In this document: positions 22,320 through 30,286 of the stretch, in pieces
Layout: each line of letters starts with the position of its first letter
How positions within the stretch are numbered: position 1 is the first letter of the stretch
Origin: Blautia sp.
GTDB taxonomy: Bacteria; Bacillota; Clostridia; Lachnospirales; Lachnospiraceae
Length of the DNA stretch: 41,661 nt
Direction: 5' to 3'
Assembly: GCA_030841965.1 (NCBI GenBank)
Contig: JAUUSJ010000018.1
Coordinates: forward strand, 1 to 41,661
The notes under the pieces: model-generated
What the model saw: only the letters and a program-made list of their open reading frames with translations
The model's database searches: none
What the model was told of the DNA's origin: nothing
Translations under genes and position numbers: made by a program

Positions 22320-24083
22320 ATGAGAAAGAAAAAATGGATTAGTGCATTACTCTGTACTACAATGATTCTCTCTACAGTTTTGACTGGCTGTGGTGGAGAG
22401 GACAAAAAAGCAGATGTCTCCAAGAAAAATGAGGACGGCACATACAGTGAGACGATTACAGTGGATGTATTTGACGCATTGGCGAATTATCAGGGAATCC
22501 AGTCGGGATGGTTTGCAAAGGTCGTAAAGGATAAGTTTAATATGGAGCTTAATATTATCGCTCCAAATGTGGCGGGTGGCGGAGATACGCTGTTTCAGAC
22601 TCGCTCGGCGGCAGGAAATTTAGGTGATATTATTATTTCTGGAACGGATAATGGACGTTTTGCAGATATGGTGAAGGCTGGTCTTATGATGGATATGACA
22701 GATTTATTAAAAGATAAAGATGTTATGAAAAATTATGGGGAGGCGATTACGAAGGCGAATGAGCTTGCAGGCCAGGAGGGTGTTTACGGTATTCCAAGTG
22801 AGATTTCTAACCAGTCTCCAGAGATTTCCTCCGATGGAATCGAGCCTATGGTCGCTCCTTATGTGAGATGGGATGCCTACGAGAAAATTGGCTCACCGAA
22901 GATAAAAGATTTGGATGATTTTATCGATGTGATGAAGAAAATGCAGGAGAGTACGCCAAAGAGTGATTCTGGAAAGCAGACATATGCACTTTCCTTATTT
23001 AAGGATTGGGACGGAAATATGATGGTTGCCGCTAAGAATTTTGCTTCTCTATATGGCTATAACGAGCTTGGTTTTGTTATGTCGAAGGCAGATGGAAGTG
23101 ATAATCAAGATATCACTGCGGATGACAGCGTCTACGTAAAAGCATTAAAGTTTCTCTTTAAAGCGAATCAGGAGGGGTTAATTGACCCAGAGTCCACGAC
23201 TCAAAACTATGATATTTTATCTGGAAAATACCGTGACGGACAAATATTGACTTCTCTTTGGTCCTATCAAGGTTCTTCTCTCTATAATACGACAGAAAAT
23301 AAAGAGGCTGGAAAAGGATTTATGCCGGCATATATCGAGGATATGACGCCATATTCTTATGGATGTTATTCGACAGGTAATGCAAAGACAATTATCGGTA
23401 TCGGAAGTCAGGCAAAGGACCCAGAGAGAATGGCGGAATTTATCGATTGGCTCTACTCTCCAGAGGGAATGGAGATGGCTGGTCAGGCTGGCGGTGCAGC
23501 AGGTCCAGAGGGACTTACCTGGGAGATGAAGGACGGCAAGGCAGTTTTGACAGAGTTTGGTAAGAAAGCACTCCCAAGTAATGACGTGACAGTCCCAGAA
23601 GAGTGGGGCGGTGGTTCTTGGAAGGACGGTGTATGTGCACTTAATTTTAAACCTTTATCACTTGTAGATATTGACCCTAATAATAATGAGCCATATATGG
23701 AGACGATGTGGTCTTCTGTGCTGGCGGAGAATAATACAAAACTCGATAAAGCATGGCAAAAATATGCCGGCGGAGCAAAGACGACAGTAGAGTTTCTAGA
23801 GTCAAAGAATGCTATTTTGGTAGCTCCTGGAACATCCTATGTACAGCCAGAGGAAAGCTCCGATATTACAACGCTCCGTAATCAGTGCAAGTCCGTTATT
23901 GTAGATGACTCTTGGAGAATGGTATTTGCAAAGGACGAAGCAGAATTTAATTCGGTACTAAAAGAAATGCAAGATACGGTAAAGGGACTTGGATATGAGC
24001 AGGTTCTTGAATTGGATATGAAGAATGCGAAGGACCAGGCAGAATCTGGACTTCAGGCAATTAAGGATTATAATGCCAAGTAA
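22320..24083 (+). CDS. Sugar ABC transporter substrate-binding lipoprotein (LplA/YtcQ type)
   Basis: The 587-residue protein has a lipoprotein signal with lipobox VLTGC and lipidated Cys24, so it is anchored on the outer face of the membrane. The size (large for a binding protein) and the WDAYEKIG...DLDDFIDVMKKMQ and EFIDWLYSPEGMEM blocks fit the LplA family. It would capture oligosaccharides for the permeases encoded just upstream. The ligand is inferred from neighbours to be a xyloglucan or cello-oligosaccharide. GAAAGGAAG lies before the ATG. Confidence 0.9.
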   Translation: MRKKKWISALLCTTMILSTVLTGCGGEDKKADVSKKNEDGTYSETITVDVFDALANYQGIQSGWFAKVVKDKFNMELNIIAPNVAGGGDTLFQTRSAAGNLGDIIISGTDNGRFADMVKAGLMMDMTDLLKDKDVMKNYGEAITKANELAGQEGVYGIPSEISNQSPEISSDGIEPMVAPYVRWDAYEKIGSPKIKDLDDFIDVMKKMQESTPKSDSGKQTYALSLFKDWDGNMMVAAKNFASLYGYNELGFVMSKADGSDNQDITADDSVYVKALKFLFKANQEGLIDPESTTQNYDILSGKYRDGQILTSLWSYQGSSLYNTTENKEAGKGFMPAYIEDMTPYSYGCYSTGNAKTIIGIGSQAKDPERMAEFIDWLYSPEGMEMAGQAGGAAGPEGLTWEMKDGKAVLTEFGKKALPSNDVTVPEEWGGGSWKDGVCALNFKPLSLVDIDPNNNEPYMETMWSSVLAENNTKLDKAWQKYAGGAKTTVEFLESKNAILVAPGTSYVQPEESSDITTLRNQCKSVIVDDSWRMVFAKDEAEFNSVLKEMQDTVKGLGYEQVLELDMKNAKDQAESGLQAIKDYNAK

Positions 24084-24178
24084 AGGATATTTTCGTTGCT
24101 TGAGAGGAGATAGACAGCAAAACATGGATAAAGAAATCTCCAGAAAGCAAATAAACCATAATTAATTTGAGAGAAAAA

Positions 24179-24235
24179 GAAGCATTGCAAGATAGATAAA
24201 TAATCTGATAAGGCAATGCTTCCTTTTCTTTTTAT
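24179..24235. terminator. Bidirectional terminator between the transporter operon and the YesN gene
   Basis: GAAGCATTGC (24179-24188) pairs perfectly with GCAATGCTTC (24213-24222). A T-rich tract follows on the plus strand and an A-rich tract precedes it, so both converging transcripts can end here. Confidence 0.75.
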
Positions 24236-25764
24236 TTTTCTTTTCTATATTCTGCAGGGCTCATGCCAACATATTTTTTAAACTTCTTGTGAAAATAATC
24301 TACATTCGTATAGCCGACCATCTGAGAGATTTCATATACTTTATATTCTCCCTCGGTAAGTAATCTCTTAGAGTTTTCAATTCTCACTTCGTCCAGATAA
24401 GAATTAAAGCTTTTATTCATCGTTTTTGTAAATAACTTGCCGAGATAGGAGCTATTATATCCAAAAAGCTTTGCGATATTTCCGAGCTTTAAATTTTCTC
24501 GATAATTATGCTGAATATACTCTAAAATTCCCTCCATCACACTTTCTCGAGATGGAGAACCGATGGTGTTCATACATGTCTCAAATTGAGCAGTAAAAAA
24601 GTCTAAAATTTCATAAAGATAGTATTTCTCTTCAATTGTAGATATAATCTCAGCATTGCTTAAAAATGGAAGTTCTAAGCCTGTATATGTATGGCTTAGG
24701 ATGGATTTTACTTGAATCATAGTATCGGCGAGATAATGTTTTAATAAAAAGCTTTCCTTTGGCTGGTTATATAAATCTTCCTTTAGTTCCTCCATCGTCT
24801 GCAAAAGCATATGATGGTTGCCAGATTGAATATAGCCTGAAATTTTTGCCGCATAATAATTATCGTCTTTTTCATCGATTTCTATCTTTGGATTTATATG
24901 GGGAAGCTCGCGGTAGCCGATCACATGTTGATTAAAGCTACAAAAAAATCTTCGTCTCATCAGCAGAATAGCCTCTTCGTAGGATATATGAATTTCTTCA
25001 ACCGAGTAAATCGGTCTTCCGTAGGTCAAAAATAAGGAGTCGAGAGGAGAGGATTTCTGAGGCTGATTGCTATAATGTTTGAGTAAGTCCTCAAAGCGAG
25101 AGACGGCGTGATTTCCTTTCAAAATAATGATATTTTGTCCGTCTTGGTGGAGCGAATCGAGGGAGTTATGATTTCGATTTGCCAATCGCAAGATTTCTGC
25201 AAAATCCCATGTATTGGAGAGGGAATCTTGATTATAATTCGTGTATAGGATAACTTGATAGATATTCGCCTCGAGGGAAATATCTTGATAATCCAAAAAG
25301 GAATCATTCGCTCGGTCGAGCAAAATATCTTTTAAAATGGATTCTCTTGCTTTGTCTCGGTATTGGACGAGCTTTTTTTGGGTACTCTGTTTTGCGAGAA
25401 GTTCCGCTTTTGCATCTAAAATGGCTTTTTCAAGCTCGTCCTCATCGATTGGTTTTGTGAGATAACAGTTTACTCCAAACCGCATGGCTTCCTGTGCATA
25501 GGCAAAGTCGGAATATCCGCTTAAGATAATAAATTTTCCACTAAAACCAGCCTCTCTTGCCTGACGGATTACCTCAAGACCAGAGAGTTTGGGCATACGG
25601 ATATCTAAAAGTACGATATCTGGATGCATCTGCAAGATTTCGGTCAATGTCTCTTGACCGTTTTTTCCCTCTCCACAGATAAAAAATCCAAGGGCGGACC
25701 AATCAATCAGATATCGAATTCCCTCCCTCACATCTATCTCATCATCAGCTATGTATAATTTCAT
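24232..25764 (-). CDS. YesN-type response regulator with AraC DNA-binding domain
   Basis: The 510-residue protein has an N-terminal receiver (ADDE at 6-9, acceptor Asp54 in LLDIRMP, LTKPI lysine near 105), a middle helical region, and a C-terminal AraC-type double helix-turn-helix of about 100 residues ending NVDYFHKKFKKYVGMSPAEYRK. It is transcribed after the YesM kinase, whose end overlaps its start by 20 bases. It should activate nearby sugar genes, such as the transporter operon and GH31-GH3, when phosphorylated. Confidence 0.93.
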   Translation of the reverse strand: MKLYIADDEIDVREGIRYLIDWSALGFFICGEGKNGQETLTEILQMHPDIVLLDIRMPKLSGLEVIRQAREAGFSGKFIILSGYSDFAYAQEAMRFGVNCYLTKPIDEDELEKAILDAKAELLAKQSTQKKLVQYRDKARESILKDILLDRANDSFLDYQDISLEANIYQVILYTNYNQDSLSNTWDFAEILRLANRNHNSLDSLHQDGQNIIILKGNHAVSRFEDLLKHYSNQPQKSSPLDSLFLTYGRPIYSVEEIHISYEEAILLMRRRFFCSFNQHVIGYRELPHINPKIEIDEKDDNYYAAKISGYIQSGNHHMLLQTMEELKEDLYNQPKESFLLKHYLADTMIQVKSILSHTYTGLELPFLSNAEIISTIEEKYYLYEILDFFTAQFETCMNTIGSPSRESVMEGILEYIQHNYRENLKLGNIAKLFGYNSSYLGKLFTKTMNKSFNSYLDEVRIENSKRLLTEGEYKVYEISQMVGYTNVDYFHKKFKKYVGMSPAEYRKEK

Positions 25765-27553
25765 TTTTTTCCACCTCCGTAGTGATATCTTTTATATTGT
25801 ATGGAAGAATAATAGTAAATAAAGTTCCAAAACCTTTTTTACTCTCTGACCAAATACCATAGTTTTTGCCGTAACAAAGCTGGATCCTCTGGTAAATATT
25901 AGATAATCCGATGCTTTTTGAAGATTCTTTTGGATGATGATACATATTTTCCAGCATTGTTTTAAGCTCGTCTTTTGTCATTCCACATCCATTGTCATAG
26001 ACTTGAATATGGAGGTTTTCTCCAACTTTTTTTATATGAATCATAATTTTCCCTCCCTGTTCTACCTCCTCTAATCCGTGGATAAATGCATTTTCCACAA
26101 TAGGTTGGATAATGAGTGGAAGGATTTTATATTCACTCGGTATAATCTCTGGGGCAATGCGAAGTTCATAGTTAATTTTATCGTGAAAACGAAGCTTTTG
26201 AATGGATAAATAGCTCTCAATATAGTCAAGTTCTTTTTGAAGATTTGTGAAAGATGTCGTGCTATTTTCTAAAACATATCGCATTGTCTTGCCGAGGAGT
26301 TTTATTGCGTTTGCGACCTCTCGATTCCCTGCGCGAATGGAGCGCATGCGGATTGTCTCGAGAGTATTATATAAAAAATGCGGATTAATCTGGCTTGTCA
26401 GCATTTTAAATTCCATCTGTTGCTGGCGGTTAATTAATTTTTGTGTGTGGAGTTTTGCCTCGTAGACGGAGAGTTCCTTTTTTAGGATATCTTGAATCAT
26501 TAAATTCAAATCCTCAAAGGCGAGAGAAATCTCATCTTCTCCCTGAAAGGTATCGATAATATTATAGTTTCCACAGCTTGCCTCGTGCATTGTCTCTCTT
26601 AAAGTAATCACTCTAGAGCTAAAATATCTGGAGTAGGTAAAAATAATTATTGTTGTGCCGAGCAAGATAAAAAGTAAAATCGCTATATAGATGGTCGTGA
26701 TTTTATTAATATAGGGATATCCCTCGTAGTTTAGGGATGCCATATAGAAAGTTCCATCTGTAGAGGCGAGGGAGAGGGCAGAGGTCGCACCGACTACCTT
26801 CGTTTTTCCTAAATCAATTCTTCCGTGGTAGGGAATGGAGAGGTTATCAGTAGAAAAATCCTCATAATTTTTATTTGTATTATAAAAAATTTGGTTCTCA
26901 TCTAGCCATAATACTGTGTTTAAGGAGCTGTTTTCAATGCGGTTTTTTAGATGATTATTGCTTAGGGAGAGATTTAAAAAGGCGAAGGAATTTGTCTTTG
27001 GCAGGTATATCTTATAGTGAAGACAAAGAATCGTTTCTGTGTTTTGAAAACTATCCTTTGCGCTCTCTACTCTCCAAAAAGGCGTGGAGTGGGAGAGGGA
27101 TTGTTCATACCATGAAGTTTTTTCTATCTCCTCGGTGAGCTGATAAATATGGTTGTATTCGGGAATCGTTGTATTTGTCGTGTATACAGAGATTCGGTTA
27201 ATTGTGGAAGTCTGAGATAGAATATTTTTGAAGCCCTCGTAGTTTCCCACCGCCTGAAAGCCCTCGTCGAAGGAAGAGTAATCTTCGCTTAAAAGAGCGA
27301 GTAAATCTTCATCTGAGGCTAATGTAGTTGCTATATTGTAGGTGTCGGCCGTCATATCGAGCAAAAGAGAGCGGACTCTCAAATTATCGGAAATGGACTG
27401 CTGTTCATAATGTTCGAGCAAAAGAGAGCGAGAGTTATATATGAGGTAAGTTCCGATAATAATTACAGGGATGAAGACGGCAATAATATACATAAAAGTT
27501 AGTTGACGCTGGATTTTAAATTTGGTAAATAGTTGTGAAATTTTTTGTCGCAT
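25745..27553 (-). CDS. YesM-type sensor histidine kinase
   Basis: The 602-residue protein has a membrane helix at about 18-40, a large extracellular sensor (about 40-280), a second helix, a HAMP-like segment, then the His_kinase H-box QINPHFLYNTLETIRMR with His392, and an ATPase domain with DNGCGMT and GIGLSNIYQRI-type motifs. CGGAGG lies eight bases before the ATG. It forms a two-gene operon with the YesN regulator at 24232, divergent from the GH31 gene. The sensed ligand is likely an extracellular sugar, possibly presented by the binding protein at 22320. Confidence 0.93.
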   Translation of the reverse strand: MRQKISQLFTKFKIQRQLTFMYIIAVFIPVIIIGTYLIYNSRSLLLEHYEQQSISDNLRVRSLLLDMTADTYNIATTLASDEDLLALLSEDYSSFDEGFQAVGNYEGFKNILSQTSTINRISVYTTNTTIPEYNHIYQLTEEIEKTSWYEQSLSHSTPFWRVESAKDSFQNTETILCLHYKIYLPKTNSFAFLNLSLSNNHLKNRIENSSLNTVLWLDENQIFYNTNKNYEDFSTDNLSIPYHGRIDLGKTKVVGATSALSLASTDGTFYMASLNYEGYPYINKITTIYIAILLFILLGTTIIIFTYSRYFSSRVITLRETMHEASCGNYNIIDTFQGEDEISLAFEDLNLMIQDILKKELSVYEAKLHTQKLINRQQQMEFKMLTSQINPHFLYNTLETIRMRSIRAGNREVANAIKLLGKTMRYVLENSTTSFTNLQKELDYIESYLSIQKLRFHDKINYELRIAPEIIPSEYKILPLIIQPIVENAFIHGLEEVEQGGKIMIHIKKVGENLHIQVYDNGCGMTKDELKTMLENMYHHPKESSKSIGLSNIYQRIQLCYGKNYGIWSESKKGFGTLFTIILPYNIKDITTEVEKNEIIHS

Positions 27554-27809
27554 GATGGAAACCTCCGGTATGTTTTATCTTTGCTGTTTCTACTTTATAG
27601 TATATCTATTTTGGGAGAAAATGAAAAGAAGATGGAGAGAAAAAAATACAGCAGTTATTAGAGGTATTTTGCAGTGAAATTTGGAGACGAATATTGGGAG
27701 AAAGAGGGGAGAGGATGGAGGAAGAAGAAAGTCATCAAAAGCTCAGAACAAAGAAATTATGTATCGGGAAAGCTCTAATTCATCGGGTGTTTCGTGTGGA
27801 AAAAAGACG
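27554..27809. other. Divergent intergenic region between YesM and GH31
   Basis: This is a purine-rich stretch without a convincing gene. A 61-codon frame at 27681 has low-complexity content and no family match that I recognise. Promoters for both directions should lie here and at 27810-27867. Confidence 0.4.
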
Positions 27810-27867
27810 GTATTTATTTTGAAATACATCGTTTATAATCAAGGTAAACTTAAGTATTTATCTTGAA
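27810..27867 (+). promoter_or_regulatory. GH31 promoter with a 14-base direct repeat
   Basis: GTATTTATTTTGAA at 27810-27823 and GTATTTATCTTGAA at 27854-27867 are direct repeats starting 44 bases apart, with a TATAAT -10 at 27834-27839 between them. The first repeat occupies the -35 region and no standard -35 is present. Direct repeats are the usual target shape for AraC-type regulators such as the YesN protein at 24232. The second copy ends five bases before AGGAGG, so it could also block translation or transcription. Confidence 0.55.
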
Positions 27868-27883
27868 GTAAGGAGGAAAAATA

Positions 27884-30223
27884 ATGAAATTTGGAAATGG
27901 ATGTTGGTTATTAAAAGAAGGATATGAATGTTTTGCTCCGCAGCAGATTTATTTTGTGACGAAAGAAGAAAAGAAAGTGACGATTTTGGCTACGACGGCG
28001 AAAATCGTGACGAGAGGAGATACGCTAGGTGGAATTACATTAAGACTTACCATTACTTCGCCGGCACCGGAGGTAATTCGTGTGCAGACGAGTCATCATA
28101 TTGGAGGGAGAGGAAGAAAACCAGAGTTTGACTTAAATACAGGAGACGGTTATAAGCTTAATATAAGGGAAGATGAGGAAAAAATCCAAATTTCAAGTGG
28201 AAGTCTCTTGCTCACGCTCACAAAAAATCCTTGGACAATGACCTACGAGAGGAATGGTGAGGTGCTTGCAAAGAGCAGTGGAAGGGATTTTGGATATATG
28301 AAGACGGACTGGAGGGGATTTGCGTACGATAGGGGAAGCGAGGATTCCTATATGCGTCAGCAATTAAGCTTGTCGGTTGGAGAGCTTGTGTATGGATTTG
28401 GAGAGAGATTTACGCCGTTTGTGAAAAATGGGCAGTCGATTGAAATTTGGAATGAAGACGGAGGGACGAGTACGGAGCAGTCTTATAAGAATATACCATT
28501 TTATCTGACGAATAGGGGATACGGTGTTTTTGTCAATCATCCAGAGAAGGTAGAGTTCGAGGTGGCGACAGAGCAGGTATCGAAGGTGGAGTTTTCTGTC
28601 CCAGGGGAGGAGCTTGATTATTTCTTTATCAACGGTCCTAGTATGAAGGAAGTGGTAGAGCGTTATACAGATTTGACTGGAAAACCAGCTTTGCCAGCGC
28701 AGTGGACGTTTGGACTTTGGCTCTCCACTTCTTTTACGACAGATTATGATGAGAAGACGGTTATGAGCTTTATCGATGGAATGGAGGAGAGAGGAATACT
28801 GCTTTCTGTCTTTCATTTTGACTGTTTTTGGATGAAGGACTTTCAGTGGTGCAATTTTGCTTGGGATGAGAGAGTATTTCCAGACCCTGTCGGCATGATA
28901 GAGAGAATTAAGGAGAGAGGAATTAAGGTTTGTGTCTGGATTAATCCGTATATCGCACAGGAGTCAGAACTCTTCTTAGAGGGGATGGAAAAAGGATATT
29001 TGATTCACAGAAAAAATGGAGATGTATGGCAGTGGGATATGTGGCAGCCGGGAATGGCGATTGTGGATTTCACGAATCCAGAGGCTCGAAGTTGGTATCA
29101 GAGTAAGCTAAAGGTGCTTTTGGATATGGGAGTCGATTGTTTTAAGACGGATTTTGGTGAGAGGATTCCGATAGAGAATATCGCTTACTATGACGGCTCT
29201 GACCCTCTGAAAATGCATAATTATTATACATATTTATATAATAAGACAGTCTATGAAATCCTTGAGCAGGAGAAGGGAAAAGAGGAGGCGATTTTATTTG
29301 CGCGCTCTGCCACTGTGGGAGGTCAGAAATTCCCTGTCCATTGGGGAGGAGATTGCTGGTCCAATTATGAGGCGATGGCGGAGAGCCTAAGAGGCGGACT
29401 CTCGCTTACTATGTCGGGATTTGGATATTGGAGTCACGATATGGGCGGATTTGAGTCGACATCTACACCGGATGTCTATAAGAGATGGATTGCATTTGGA
29501 TTATTATCCACTCATAGTCGTCTGCATGGAAGTACATCTTACCGTGTGCCTTGGCTGTATGATGAGGAGTCAGTGGAAGTTCTTCGATACTTCACAAAAT
29601 TAAAGCTCTCCCTTATGCCATATTTATTGAGTGAGGCTTTTGTGACATCGACAACTGGTATTCCAATGATGAGAAGTATGGTTTTGGAGTTTGATAAAGA
29701 TTATACATGCCGATATCTAGACAGGCAGTATATGCTTGGCGAGAAGCTTTTAGTATCTCCGATTTTTAACGAGGAAGGGATGGCAGAGTATTATCTTCCA
29801 GCTGGAAAATGGACGAATTATTTTACGGGAGAGAAATCGAACGGTGCAGTTTGGAGAACAGAACATCATGATTATTTATCGATTCCACTCTGGGTGAGAG
29901 AAAATACAATCCTTCCAATTTGCGAGGCGACAAAGAGAGCGGCAGATTCTTATAGAGAAAATCTATTGTTTAAAGTTTATGAGTTCCAAGAAGAGGCGAG
30001 TATAGATGTATATGAAAATCGAGAGAAAGTTTTCTCAATCACTGTGAGGGAGGAGAAAGATGGAGTGCATATTTATGCGGATAGCAGAGATATCAAATGT
30101 TCTTATCAGCTTTGTTTTATAAATCGCAGATTTGAGATGGCAGAGAATGCGGATATTTCTTTTGATGGAGAGAGTACGACTGTGACAGTAGAAAATCCAG
30201 AGATGGAAATTATATGCAGATAA
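27884..30223 (+). CDS. Alpha-xylosidase, GH31 (YicI type)
   Basis: The 779-residue protein follows YicI closely throughout. The N-terminal beta domain is followed by GFGERFTPFVKNGQSIE, LPAQWTFGLWLSTSFTTDYD, the nucleophile motif KTDFGERIP with Asp423, and the acid/base motif HWGGDCWSN with Asp490. FHFDCFWMKDFQWC is the substrate-site block that separates alpha-xylosidases from alpha-glucosidases. It removes alpha-1,6-linked xylose from the non-reducing end of xyloglucan oligosaccharides or isoprimeverose. No signal peptide is present, so it acts in the cytoplasm after uptake. AAGGAGG precedes the ATG. It is cotranscribed with the GH3 gene. Confidence 0.93.
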   Translation: MKFGNGCWLLKEGYECFAPQQIYFVTKEEKKVTILATTAKIVTRGDTLGGITLRLTITSPAPEVIRVQTSHHIGGRGRKPEFDLNTGDGYKLNIREDEEKIQISSGSLLLTLTKNPWTMTYERNGEVLAKSSGRDFGYMKTDWRGFAYDRGSEDSYMRQQLSLSVGELVYGFGERFTPFVKNGQSIEIWNEDGGTSTEQSYKNIPFYLTNRGYGVFVNHPEKVEFEVATEQVSKVEFSVPGEELDYFFINGPSMKEVVERYTDLTGKPALPAQWTFGLWLSTSFTTDYDEKTVMSFIDGMEERGILLSVFHFDCFWMKDFQWCNFAWDERVFPDPVGMIERIKERGIKVCVWINPYIAQESELFLEGMEKGYLIHRKNGDVWQWDMWQPGMAIVDFTNPEARSWYQSKLKVLLDMGVDCFKTDFGERIPIENIAYYDGSDPLKMHNYYTYLYNKTVYEILEQEKGKEEAILFARSATVGGQKFPVHWGGDCWSNYEAMAESLRGGLSLTMSGFGYWSHDMGGFESTSTPDVYKRWIAFGLLSTHSRLHGSTSYRVPWLYDEESVEVLRYFTKLKLSLMPYLLSEAFVTSTTGIPMMRSMVLEFDKDYTCRYLDRQYMLGEKLLVSPIFNEEGMAEYYLPAGKWTNYFTGEKSNGAVWRTEHHDYLSIPLWVRENTILPICEATKRAADSYRENLLFKVYEFQEEASIDVYENREKVFSITVREEKDGVHIYADSRDIKCSYQLCFINRRFEMAENADISFDGESTTVTVENPEMEIICR

Positions 30224-30286
30224 TTTAAGAGAGAAGTAAATACTTTCAGAACGATAGAAAAAATATAGAGAAAGTAGAGGAAAATT

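Noticed and set aside
27681..27866. 61-codon frame between the YesM and GH31 genes
   Set aside because: It has low-complexity Lys/Arg/Ser-rich sequence, no good ribosome site, and overlaps the GH31 promoter repeats.
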